In this document: positions 34,969-46,257 of the stretch, piece by piece
Numbering within the stretch: the first letter of the stretch is position 1
How the letters are laid out: each line of letters begins with the position of its first letter
The notes under the pieces: generated by a model
Seen by the model: only the letters and a program-made list of their open reading frames with translations
Told to the model about the DNA's origin: nothing
Databases searched by the model: none
Assembly (NCBI RefSeq): GCF_038502225.1
Contig: NC_091292.1
Coordinates: 50,291,236 to 50,355,235 of the forward strand
Source of the DNA: Cherax quadricarinatus
Taxonomy: Eukaryota; Arthropoda; Malacostraca; Decapoda; Parastacidae
Reading direction: 5' to 3'
DNA length: 64,000 nt
Program-made: the position numbers and the translations under genes

Positions 34969-35258
34969 ATCCATCTGTTTTAGATCCTCGGATGAAAGTC
35001 TCTTCAAGTAACTCCGCATTGGCCTTGTCCCAACATGAAGGTAAGGTAGGTGTTATGTCTCAGTTTATAAATTGTGGGTGGAGTCTCATTACCAGTCTGG
35101 TTACTTACCTGTAGGTATTACGGAGGATATACATTCTGAAGGTTGTGACCTTCTGTTAGGTAATATTGTGATGGGCCTTCTCGAAAGTGAGGAACCCTTA
35201 CTCTGGAAAGACTCAGAATAACAAGTTTGGGAGGAAAAAGCTAAGGTTACTGTGCCTT

Positions 35259-35340
35259 AGCTTTTCCCTTTAACATTTGCCTGCTTACTGCCCACTGGAA
35301 ACAGTGGGCAATAAGCAAGCAAATGTTAAAGGAAAAAGCT
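35259..35340. repeat. 82-bp imperfect hairpin inside copy 2
   Basis: Left arm 35259-35297, GAAA loop, right arm 35302-35340; only a few mismatches over 39 bp. It falls between the protease and integrase remnants. Confidence 0.85.
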
Positions 35341-35619
35341 TTTGTGTCTCTACTTGATTCTTCTAATGCTAGAGAAAATTTGGGTTTGGGAAACTTGTTC
35401 CTGGAGTTTTGCATGCAGGAGACTCAGGGTAGTGATGAACCAACCCAGGTGGAACCAAGTTTGAGTAGGGGTCTGGGAGCTGGCATAGGAGTGCGAGTGA
35501 CCTTGACTCGAGGCCCATGGTTGAGATGACACCCTGAAGGTTATTTGTTCATCGGCAGTTACCGAGGAGGCAGCCTCTCAAATATCTTTTTTCACAGGTA
35601 TTGTAATGAGAAACTATCT

Positions 35620-36640
35620 GACGAAGTATCTTCTGATGAAGCAAGAGGTGCACTCTAATAAGCGGTTGTGCCAAAGCTATTTAAGTTTCAGGTCTTGAGT
35701 TTGGCCCATAATGTTGCCACGCGCAGACATTTAGATATTAAAAACACCATGGACAAAGTTTCCAAATATCTTTATTGGCTTCAAGTATGGAAGTCAGTGG
35801 TTAAGTATGTAGAAACATACCCTGTTTGCCAAAGGGTAGGAAAACCTAATCAGAGAATTAAGCCTGCCCCACTTAAACCAATCACAGCAGTTGGAGAACC
35901 TTTTAGCCGGCTGGTGGTGGATTGTGTGGGTCCACTACCCAAAACTAAGATGGGTAACCAGTACTTACTATTATTTGTCTTCTACTAGGTTCCCGAGGTC
36001 ATCCTACTATGTATAATTACTAGTATGTGGTAATGAGAACATTGGTTATTTTTTTTTTACTCAAGTAGGCATCCGTAAAGAAATTTACACAGATCAGGAG
36101 TCAAATTTTACATCTAGACATTGTCGCACAGTTCTGGGGAATTTCATGTTCAAGTGACAACATCTACAGCCTATGACCCAGAGAGTGAAGTGGTGATGAA
36201 GTAGTTTCACCAATCTCTCAAGACTTTGCTGTATGCTTATTGTACCCAGTACCAGGACTGGGATGAGGGTATTCTTTTTTTCTTTCAACAAACGAGCCGT
36301 ATCCCACCGAGGCTTTGTGATCTAAAAAGACAAAAATGAAAGTTTTTCTTTATGAGGGTATTCCCCTTTCATTTGCTGTGAGGGACAGCGCTCAGGAATT
36401 GTTAGTCTATAATCCCTTCGAACTGATCTATGGTCACCAAGGGGTTTTAATGATCGTGATGCTTCCCCCTCGGAGCTTTTTTCCTGATTTTCAGAGACTG
36501 TTTGGCTCATATGAAGCACCTGACATCTGAGAACCTGCACAACAGCCAGACCAAAATAAGGAGACTATTTGACTTCAAGGCAGTGAAGTTGGAGAGGAGG
36601 TGCTAGCATTGGAGCCGGTGCTTGGTAATACCCAAAACGC
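35620..36640 (+). pseudogene. Integrase remnant of copy 2
   Basis: Zinc domain: LSLAHNVATRRHLDIKNTMD and ETYPVCQRVGKP; start of the DDE core: LVVDCVGPLPKTKMGNQYLL (Asp of VDCVGPLP). Later: SAQELLVYNPFELIYGHQGV (36380-36450) and the C-terminal EVGEEVLALEPVLGN (about 36575-36620). The middle of the core is frameshifted. Confidence 0.75.
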
Positions 36641-36819
36641 AAGTTAGAGTGGGCTGTACTTTGTGACGAAAAATATTTGACCAAAACTATAGAATTTACC
36701 ACAATGGGGAATCCAGCATTAACATAGATGATCCGGGGCAGAACACTAATGTGCAGGCAACCACAGGTGTAATCTTAGTAATATAGCCTTGTTAAAGGAC
36801 CCTACACACTGTATGATAG

Positions 36820-38400
36820 GCCTTAGCAACGGTTGTGGATTTTTATAATCATAGAAAGCGCTAAACCGACAGGGGTCATGCAGCACTGCAGGGCAGAAAA
36901 TAGAGCCAGGGCTATAAACAGCTAGGTGGAGCGGGGATCAGAGGTGAGGGGAGAAAAGGGCTTGAAAGGACGCGAAGGACTGTGTCAAAGTTCGTACAGT
37001 AAAGCAGTTGCTGACAAAAAATAAAAAAGTGATTGTAAATCAAAGGCAGGGCCGTCTGCAAGAAGGGAAGATATGCTAAGAGTGGTAAGACAGAGGCGTC
37101 GTTGGGGTAACAGTTGTAAGATGGCCATAAACCTAAAAATGGTTTAATAAAGTGCAATTCGTTATGGTGCATATCTGACCACCATTGTTGCCAATGGCTG
37201 AAAAGACCTGCAGAGATGACTGTAAAATAATCCCTGAATGTAATACCTCTACAGGAAACCGGAAGATCATGTACCACTGACCGCGCAGCAGCATCCGCGT
37301 GTTTATTGTCCTGTACATCAACGTGTCCAGGGACCCAACAAAAAACGACATCTTTGTTTATGCTAACCACACAGCACAACCATAGTTGAATATGAAGGAC
37401 CAATGGATGAGAGGAATCAAACTGTTTAATGGCTTGTAAAGCACCATGGGAATCTGAAATAATCATAAACGTTGAAGGAGACTTATGTAATACTCAGAAG
37501 TGCCATGAGGATGGCATACAACTCGGCGGTAAAAATACTAGCCAAGTCTAACAAATGACCTCGGACAACATTGTCAGGGAACACTGCCGCAAACCTAACA
37601 CTGTCAGAAGATTTAGAGCCATCTGTAAAAACAGCAATGGCATGAGCATTTGACCGGAAGCAATCAAGAAAAAGAGTGCGAGAAGCAGTCATAAGCAGGA
37701 GGGCTTTGGTGCACGGCAGTAGGGGAAAACAGACACGAAGTGTTGGAACCTCCCAAGGGGAAAGGGAAAAGGCAGACGCTAAATGAACATACAAGGGAGG
37801 CAACTGGAGAGAAGACCGGAGTGAAGACAAAGAGAAAACAGTCGGAGTAGGCAGGGGCACCGAACAAATAATTTCTACTAACATCTGAGACCAACCTTTA
37901 CGTAGAAGGAACATAAAGGTCATGCGAGCAAAGTAACAAAGGCAATAAGCATCTTGACTATTAGCTAAGGAAGGATAATTCGCCTCAGCATAGAGACTTT
38001 CAACAGGGGATGAATAAAAGGCACCAAGGAATAAACATAGACCTTAATGATGAAGGAGATCTAACTTAAAATGAGTTGTAGAAGCCTCAGAATAGACTTG
38101 GTCACCATAATCCAGCTTGGACAAGACTAGGGTGGAAAGCAAACTGAGGCGAGTCCGGCGATCTGCTCCCCATGAACGATGAGCAAGAATTTTAAGGAGA
38201 TTCAGCTGACCATGGCAAGCTGCCTTCAAAGACGAAATGTGAGGTTTCCATGTCAACCGGCGATCAAAGAGAAGGCCAAGAAATTTGACCATATCACATT
38301 CTGGAATATGTGATCGATGTAAATACAATGGAATATCTGGGATAAGAGGACGTCTAGTGAAGGTAATGCAATGGGTTTTTCCTAACAATTCCTCAAGCTT
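36820..38400 (-). pseudogene. I-type LINE fragment with RNase H, inserted in copy 2
   Basis: Minus strand: RT C-terminal VKFLGLLFDRRLTWKPHISS and LLSTLVLSKLDYGDQVYSEA (38388-38044), then an RNase H domain with IAVFTDGSKSSD (37630-37590), LASIFTAELYAILMAL and SDSHGALQAIKQF (37460-37420), VFCWVPGHVDVQDNKHADAA (37340-37280). A LINE-encoded RNase H of this position is known from the I clade. The palm is missing and there are frameshifts; the 3' end is near 36820. Confidence 0.8.
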
Positions 38401-38439
38401 CTCTCGAATTTTGTGGAACTGTTTGGGGATATCTCTAAG

Positions 38440-39485
38440 AAGAGCAATTTAAAGCCCCATAATACAGATGTAGGGAAAGCTGAACCAATTCGGCAGATCC
38501 CTTATAGAACGAACCCACAAAAGAAAGCAAGTATGGAGGAGGAGAAATTCCTACTTGACAATAAGTTAGCAGTACCAAGTGAGAGTGGGCATCACCCTGC
38601 CAAATGGTTCCCAAACCAGATGGCACCATGAGGATGTGCACTGACTGCTGCAAGGGAAAATTTATTAACTAAGGCAGACTGTGTTCCTCTTTCAAGAATG
38701 GATGTTGTTACTGATGTGGTTGGGGAGCTAAATATGCGAGTAAATTAGACATGTTGAAGGCTTATTATGAGATTCTTTTAACCACATGTGCCAGTGACAT
38801 CTCTGTTCTTGAAATGCCAGATGGGCTTTTTCAATACAAGGTTCTTCTATTTGGGCTTAGTAACACTCCTGCCTGTTTTCAACATAGGATACATGTTATA
38901 TGTTGCATAGCTGGAGTGAGATGTTATAATGATGACCTTGTTATTTTTTTTGCGACTCTTGGGTGGCACATGAAAAACAGCTGAGAGAACTTTTTATTAG
39001 GCTCACTTATGCCCAGCTTACAGTTAATTTGGCAAAAAAGAGTTTTTAGATAAGCCCAGGTGACTTTTCTAGGGCAAATAAAAGTGGCCCAGTGAATGCC
39101 AGGGTGGAGGCTATATCCCTGTACCACAGAATCGAAAAGAAGTGATGCACTTTGTGTGCATGGTAACATTTTTCAGAAAGTTCTGCCCAGTTTTGTTAAA
39201 AGGTGATCTCCCCACTCACAGATCTTTAAAGTCCAAAACACAAATTTATATGGGAAATGAGACGTCAGAGGGCATTTGAAAATGTAAAAGCTCTGCTTAC
39301 TAGTGATCCTGTATTGATTAGTCCTAATTTTGCATTGCCATTTTATCCCTTCAAGTAGATGCAACTGATACTGAGGCTGATGTATTGTTGCAAGACAATT
39401 ACTGCCAGTAAGCTTCTCGGCAAAACCAAAGTCACCATAGAAATTATGCCACCATAGAAAAGGAGGTTCTTGCTTTGATGTTGAC
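38440..39485 (+). pseudogene. RT and RNase H remnant of copy 2
   Basis: RT fingers: WFPNQMAP-type PKPDG region (38560-38630); palm: LDMLKAYYEILL, MPDGLFQYKVLLFGLSNTPA and CYNDDLVIF (YNDD, about 38920-38940). RNase H: VDATDTEADVLLQDN and YATIEKEVLALML (39355-39480). Frameshifts between blocks; truncated by the PLE terminus at 39488. Confidence 0.8.
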
Positions 39486-39487
39486 AG

Positions 39488-39640
39488 TGCAACCTTACAC
39501 AAATAACCCGCACATAGGAGAGAGGAGCTTACGAAGAGGTTTCGGTCCAACTTGGACCATTTGTGTTGTTTGTTGTGCGTTATTTAGACCGGGTTATTTG
39601 TGTATTGTTCCAGTCACGGTATTGTGCCTTTTTTTTATTT
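39488..39640 (-). mobile_element. Penelope-type terminus (same family as 24290)
   Basis: AAATAACCCGCACATAGG near the start and CGGGTTATTTGTG near the end are inverted copies. Between them the minus strand has GGTCCAAGTTGGACC followed by GAAACCTC, a hammerhead-like hairpin plus GAAA. Confidence 0.6.
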
Positions 39641-40813
39641 AGCGTAACCTTTTTCCATGTATGTAACAGGATCTTCTCATCCTGTTACTCTGTAGTAACC
39701 ATAATCCGTTATGTTTCCTCCCCCTAATGAGGAGCCACAAAGACTCACTAGATGAGCTTTGTTTCTCAAATTTTTGAACTTGATGATTCATGGTTAGTGG
39801 TTGCTGATGTATTGTCTCATACATAAATAATGTACATAGAGTATAGATAATTTATCTTCTCTTGTTTTGCAGCAGGCGAGTAGATAGCATTTCTCACCAA
39901 CTAGAAGCACATAAATCTCATGGCACATAAAGAAATGCGGTGACCGAGTAGAGGAAGAGTTCTAAATAGGATGTTTTAGTTGAAAGATGAATTTCAGGAA
40001 TATTTTCAAGAAAACAATAGGTAAGATTTTGCTTAGTGTTTTGAAGGCGAAAAGTGGTTGCAGAGGCTATCCTACTTAGCAAACATTTTTCATAATATGA
40101 ATTAGCTGAACAAGTCACTGCAAGGCTCAGGAGAAAATGTATTCAAATGATAAGAGTCGTGGATTTAAAAGACTGAATCTTTGGAAAAATCTTGTTGCAT
40201 AAGGAAATCTTGAGGTGTATCAACTACTACTGGGGCTTAAAAGTATACAAGGATATCAGCAAATATTAAGTTTTATTGAAACCCACCTGCAATAACTGTG
40301 GATGAAAATCGAACGTTTGGCCTCTTTTCCAAAATACATTTGTTCAAATGACATTTTTATTTGATTTATCCTATGCGTTTTTAACACTGCCATTAAGCAA
40401 TTAAGTTATTGTAGTAATCTGTTTTCGTTCTGTTAATATGCATTACATATAATATTGGTTATTTATGTTTATTTTTGTGTTTACAGACATGGTTATTTTT
40501 TTTTTTGTGTGAAAGAAAACCTCTATATGAAGTGTTTTTAACAAGCAGTTTGATTTCCGCTATTTTTTTTTTTTTTTTGCATTTTCAATAACCTGAGAAA
40601 ATCGCAAGTAATTTTTTGCTTAAACCAGTTAGCAGAAAAAATATATTTTCCTTATTAACTGCAAGTTGATAAAAGAGAAAGATAATAATAATATGCAAAA
40701 AAATTAAGCAGGGGTTCTCTGAGACATGAAAATTATTTCAAAGGTTCCGCAACGGTAAAAAGAAACGCTAACATAGAGGGTAGAGTGTTGGACCATGGTT
40801 CAATTCCCTCGTC

Positions 40814-40824
<11 letters not shown>
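39641..40824. other. AT-rich stretch without a gene
   Basis: Several T runs (40498-40507, 40563-40579). No coding signature. Confidence 0.5.

Positions 40825-40828
<4 letters not shown>

Positions 40829-40892
<64 letters not shown>
40829..40892. repeat. (TA)n at LINE tail
   Basis: Preceded by (CA)n at 40815-40828. Confidence 0.95.
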
Positions 40893-40895
<3 letters not shown>

Positions 40896-43490
40896 CAAGT
40901 CGGCCGTCTCCCACCGAGGCAGGGTGACCCAAAAAGAAAATACTTTCATCATCATTCAACACTTTCACCTTACACATAATCACTGTTTTTGCAGAGGTGC
41001 TCAGAATACAACAGTTTAGAAGCATATACATATAAAGATACACAACATATCCCTTCAAACTGCCAATATCCCGAACTCCTCCTCTAAACTGCAGGCATTG
41101 TACTTCCCATTTCCAGGACTCAAGTTCGGCTATATAAAAATAACCGGTTTCCCTGAATCCCTTCACTAAATATTACGCTGCTCACACTCCAACAGCTCGT
41201 TAGGTCCCAAATACCATTCGTCTCCATTCACTCCAAACACGATCACGCACGCTTGCTGGAAGTCCAAGCCCCTCGCCCACAAAACCTCCTTTACCCCCTC
41301 CCTCCAACGTTTTCGAAGACGACCCCTACCCCGCCTTCCTTCCCCTACAGATTTATACGCTCTCCATGTCATTCTACTTTGATCCATTCTCTCTAAATGA
41401 CCAAACCACCTCAACAACCCCTCTTCTGCCCTGTGACTAATAGTTTTATTAACTCCACACCTATTCCTAATTTCCACACTCCGAATTTTCCGCATAATGT
41501 TTACACCACACATTGCCCTTAGACAGGACATTTCCACTGCCTTCAACCGCCTCCTCGCTGCAGCATTTACAACCCAAGCTTCACATCCATATAAGTGTGT
41601 TGGTACTACTTTACTTTCATACATTCCCTTCTTTGCCTCCATAGATAACGTTTTTATTTTCTCCACATATACCTCGACACACCAATCGCCTTTTTTCCTT
41701 CATCAATTCTATGATTAACCTCATCCTTCATAAATCCATCTGCCGACACGTCAACTCCCAAATATCTGAAAACATTCACTTTTTCCATACTCCTCCTCCC
41801 CAATTTGATATCCAATTTTTCTTTACCTAAATCATTTGATACCCTCATCACCTTACTCTTTTCTATGTTCACTTTCAATTTTCTACCTTTAGACACACAC
41901 TCCCAAATTCGTCCACTAACCTTTGCAATTTTTCTTTAGAATCTCACATATGCACAGTATCATCAGCAAAAAGTAACTGTGTCAATTCCCATAATTTAAT
42001 CCCACTCCTCTCCCGAACACTCTAGCATTTACTTCTTTTACAACCCCATCTATAAATATATTAAACAACCATGGTGACATTACGCATCCCTGTCTAAGAC
42101 CTACTTTTACCGGGAAGTAGTTTCCCTCTCTTCTACACACCCTAACCTGAGCCTCACTATCCTCAAAAACTCTTTACAATATTTAGTAACTTACCACCTA
42201 TTCCATATACTTGCAACATTTGTCACATTGCTCCCCTATCCACTCTATTATATGCCTTTTCTAAATCCATAAATGCAATAAAACCTTCCCTACCTTTATA
42301 TAAATACTGTTCACATATATGCTTCAATGTAAACACTTGATCTACACATCCCCTACCCACTCTAAAAGCTCCTTGCTCATCCGCAACCCTACATTCTGCT
42401 TTACCTCTAATTCTTTCAATAACCCTACCGTACACTTTTCCTGGTATACTCAGTAAACTTATTCCTCTATAATTTTTACAATCTCTTTTGTCCCCCTTCC
42501 CTTTACATAAAGGGACTATACATGCTCTCTGCTAATCCCTAGGTACCTTCCCCTCTTTCATACATTTATTAAACAAAAATACCAACCACTCCAACACTAT
42601 ATCCCCCTCTGCTTTTAACATTTCTGTCATGATCCCGTCCGTTCCAGCTGCTTTACTCCCTTTCATTCTACATAATGCCTCATGCACCTACCCCCACACT
42701 CACATCCTGCTCTTCTTCACTCCTAAAAGATGGTATACCTCCCTCGCCAATGCATGAAATTACCGCCTCCCTTTCTTCGTCGACATTTAAAAGCACCTCA
42801 AAATATTCTCGCCATCTCCCCATCTACTAATTCCCTACTCTGTTTTTAACTGACAAATCCATTCGTTCCCTATGCTTTTTTAACCTGTTTAACTCACTCT
42901 TGAGAGTGCCTCTCCCACTCTATCATCTGCTCTCCTTTTGGACTCTCTCACCACTTTCACCTTTCTTTTACTCTCCATATACACGACTCTTCTTACACAC
43001 TTCTGCTTAGTAAAAACCTCACATAAGCTACCTTTTTTCTCTTTTATCACACACTTTACTTCATAATAGCACCAATCACTCCTCTTTCCTCCTGCACCCA
43101 CCCTCCTATAACCAAAAACTTCTGCCCCACATTCTAATACTGCATTTTTAAAACTATTCCAACCCTCTTCACCCCCCTCCACTACTCATACTTGCACCAG
43201 CCCATTTTTCTGCCAGTAGTTGTTTATATCGCACCCGAACCTCCTCCTCCCTTAGTTTATACACTTTCATCTCCATCTTATTTTTTGTTGCCATTTTCCT
43301 CTTTTCCCATCTACCTCTTACTCTGACTGTAGCTACAGCTAAATAATGATCCGATATATCAGTTGCCTCTCTATAAACATGTACATCCTGGAGCCTACCC
43401 ATCAACCTTTTATCCACCAATACATAATCTAACAAACTTTCACTAGGTGCTATATCATACCTTGTATATTTATTTATATAAATTATATAT
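40893..43490 (-). pseudogene. RTE-like LINE, copy A (endonuclease to 3' end)
   Basis: Reading the minus strand: end of an APE-type endonuclease (SESLLDYVLVDKRLMGRLQD, ATDISDHYLAVATVRV; 43450-43320), a basic linker, RT (MYGRVIERIRGKAECRVADE, FIAFMDLEKAYNRVDRGAM at 42435-42223, then GLRQGCVMSPWLFNIFIDGV), and the C-terminal region (LYGCEAWVVNAAARRRLKAV, LLRWFGHLERMDQSRMTWRA; stop at 41166). The 3' UTR ends with CCCACCGAGGCAGGGTG next to (TA)n. Several frameshifts. The clade is not certain: RTE-like by the closing motifs and lack of RNase H. Confidence 0.8.
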
Positions 43491-43499
43491 ATATATTTT

Positions 43500-44608
43500 T
43501 TTATTAGCACACTGGCCGATTCCCACCAAGGCAGGGTGGCCCGAAAAAAAAACTTTCACCATCATTCACTCCATCACTGTCTTGCCATAAGGGTGCTTTA
43601 CACTACAGTTTTTAAACTGCAACATTAACACCCCTTCTTCAGAGTGCAGGCACTGTACTTCCCATCTCCAGGACTCAAGTCCGGCCTGCCAGTTTCCCTG
43701 AATCCCTTCATAAACGTTACTTTGCTCACACTCCAACAGCACGTCAAGTATTAAAAACTATTTGTCTCCATTCATTCCTATATAACACGCTCACGCATGC
43801 CCGCTGGAAGTCCAAGCCCCTCGCACACAAAACCTTTACTCCCTCCCTCCAACCCTTCCTAGGCCGACCCTACCCCGCCTTCCTTCCACTACAGACTGAT
43901 ACACTCTTGAAGTCATTCTGTTTCGCTCCATTCTCTCTACATGTTCGAACCACCTCAACCCTTCCTCAGCCCTCTGGACAATAGTTTTGGCAATCCCGCA
44001 CCTCCTAACTTCCAAACTACGAATTCTCTCCATTATATTCACACCACACATTGCCCTCAGACATGACATCTCCACTGCCTCCAGCCTGCTCCTCACTGCA
44101 ACATTCATCACCCATGCTTCACACCCATATAAGAGCGTTGGTAAAACTCTCATACATTCCCCTCTTTGCCTCCAAGGACAAAGTTCTTTGTCTCCACAGA
44201 CTCCTAAGTGCATCGCTTACACTCTTCCCCTCATCAATTCTATGATTCACCTCATCTTTCATAGACCCATCCACTGACACGTCCACTCCCAAATATCTGA
44301 ATACATTCACCTATTCCATACTCTCTCCCTCCAATCTGATATCCAATCTTTCATCACCTAATCTTTTTGTTATCCTCATAACCTTACTCTTCCCTGTATT
44401 CACTTTTAATTTTCTTCTTTTACATACCCTACCAAATTCATCCACCAACCTCTGCAACTTCTCTTCAGAATCTCACAAGAGAAGAGAGTCATCAGCAAAG
44501 AGCAACTGTGACAACTCCCATTATATGTGTGATTCTTTATCTTTTAACTCCACACCTCTTGCCAAGACCCTCGCATTTACTCTTCTTACAACCCCATCTA
44601 TAAATATA
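43500..44608 (-). pseudogene. RTE-like LINE, copy B, cut by assembly gap
   Basis: Same family as copy A, 3' end at 43505 (CCACCAAGGCAGGGTGG). C-terminal segments LLYGCEAWVMNVAVRSRLEA and MNVFRYLGVDVSVDGSMKDE are readable; the RT fragment IDGVVRRVNARVLARG reaches the N gap. Arranged head to tail behind copy A. Confidence 0.8.
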
Positions 44609-44708
44609 NNNNNNNNNNNNNNNNNNNNNNNNNNNNNNNNNNNNNNNNNNNNNNNNNNNNNNNNNNNNNNNNNNNNNNNNNNNNNNNNNNNNNNNNNNNN
44701 NNNNNNNN
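44609..44708. other. Assembly gap of exactly 100 N
   Basis: The round number indicates a scaffold gap of unknown real length. It joins two unrelated LINEs, so the neighbourhood on its two sides may not be truly adjacent at this distance. Confidence 0.98.
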
Positions 44709-44762
44709 GCCATCTTCCATACCTCAGGTAGTAGCCCAGTTTCAATGGATGTTTTGAAAATT

Positions 44763-44825
44763 GTTGTTAGTGGCACACACAGCATCTCTGCTCCCTAAGG
44801 AGATGCTGTGTGTGCCACTAACAAC
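44763..44825. repeat. Hairpin: inverted duplication of LINE sequence
   Basis: 26-bp perfect arms (44763-44788 and 44800-44825) with an 11-nt loop. The left arm is LINE coding sequence (LCVPLTT on the minus strand); the right arm is its inverted copy, directly joined to the 15-bp array. Confidence 0.9.
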
Positions 44826-45813
44826 TTGAACTTGTACTACATGTACTTGCAGTACATGAACTTGTAGTACATGAACTTGCAGTACATGAACTTGCAGTAC
44901 ATGTACTTGTAGTACACGAACTTGTACTACACGAACTTGTACTACACGAACTTGTACTACATGAACTTGTAGTACATGAACTTGCAGTACATGAACTTGT
45001 ACTGCATGAACTTGTACTGCATGAACTTGCAGTACATGAACTTGCAGTACATGAACTTGCAGTACATGAACTTGCAGTACATGAACTTGCAGTACATGAA
45101 CTTGCAGTACATGAACTTGCAGTACATGAACTTGCAGTACATGAACTTGCAGTACATGAACTTGCAGTACATGAACTTGCAGTACATGAACTTGCAGTAC
45201 ATGAACTTGCAGTACATGAACTTGCAGTACATGAACTTGCAGTACATGAACTTGCAGTACATGAACTTGCAGTACATGAACTTGCAGTACATGAACTTGC
45301 AGTACATGAACTTGCAGTACATGAACTTGCAGTACATGAACTTGCAGTACATGAACTTGCAGTACATGAACTTGCAGTACATGAACTTGCAGTACATGAA
45401 CTTGCAGTACATGAACTTGCAGTACATGAACTTGCAGTACATGAACTTGCAGTACATGAACTTGCAGTACATGAACTTGCAGTACATGAACTTGCAGTAC
45501 ATGAACTTGCAGTACATGAACTTGCAGTACATGAACTTGCAGTACATGAACTTGCAGTACATGAACTTGCAGTACATGAACTTGCAGTACATGAACTTGC
45601 AGTACATGAACTTGCAGTACATGAACTTGCAGTACATGAACTTGCAGTACATGAACTTGCAGTACATGAACTTGCAGTACATGAACTTGCAGTACATGAA
45701 CTTGCAGTACATGAACTTGCAGTACATGAACTTGTAGTACATGAACTTGTACATGAACTTGCAGTACATGTACTAGTACATGAACTTGTAGTACATGAAC
45801 TTGTATTACATAA
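44826..45813. repeat. 15-bp satellite array, homogeneous part
   Basis: Unit AGTACATGAACTTGC. Between 45031 and 45732 there are more than 40 consecutive identical copies; the edges carry variants (AACTTGT, TACTTGT). Translated frames are five-residue repeats and not genes. Confidence 0.97.
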
Positions 45814-45818
45814 ACTTG

Positions 45819-46252
45819 TGTCAAGTGGGTTTTCGATAACGTGGATGGGGTAAGCTGCTAGCTGGAGGTGGCTCGGTTCACCTCTGACCTGCCGGCAACC
45901 CACAAACAGTCTTCTAACGTCTGAAATACCCTTAAATCCACGCCCACACCGCTGTCACCATTTGTCAAGTGGGTTTTCGATAACGTGGATGGGACAAGAA
46001 TACTCACGTAGGCTGGTAGTACGTATAATATAACGGAAAGTATGGGAAAGCACCAACAGCCGACCTGCCTCTCTCTGCTCCCTATCTTCGACTGACTCTC
46101 AAGTGTCTACAGGGTGAGGGTGTTTGAAATCCTGCTATGGTCAGCAGCAATATGAATACAGTCAATGATTCACACAGATGGTTGGTAATGAGTCATCTAT
46201 TGGTACACTGGTTACTGGTAACTGGTTACTAGGAACTGGTACTACTACTGAG
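45819..46252 (-). mobile_element. Deleted gypsy element (LTR plus leader) inside the satellite
   Basis: Plus-strand order: a 30-bp LTR end (45819-45848), leader remnant (45849-45945), primer-binding site (about 45940-45960) and a full LTR (45963-46252). Internal genes and most of one LTR are missing. ACTTG flanks both sides (45814-45818 and 46253-46257), a likely 5-bp target duplication taken from the satellite unit. Homologous to 7040-7436. Confidence 0.7.
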
Positions 46253-46257
46253 ACTTG

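Larger units (their letters stand above)
33743..39485 (+). mobile_element. Decayed integrase-first (Gmr1-like) gypsy element, copy 2
   Basis: Plus-strand order: gag (about 33990-34660), SINE insertion, protease region (about 35080-35200), integrase (about 35620-36640), an inserted minus-strand I-type LINE (36820-38400), reverse transcriptase (about 38480-39000) and RNase H (about 39240-39485). The 3' part is cut by a PLE terminus at 39488. Integrase again precedes RT, as in copy 1, on the opposite strand. Confidence 0.72.
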
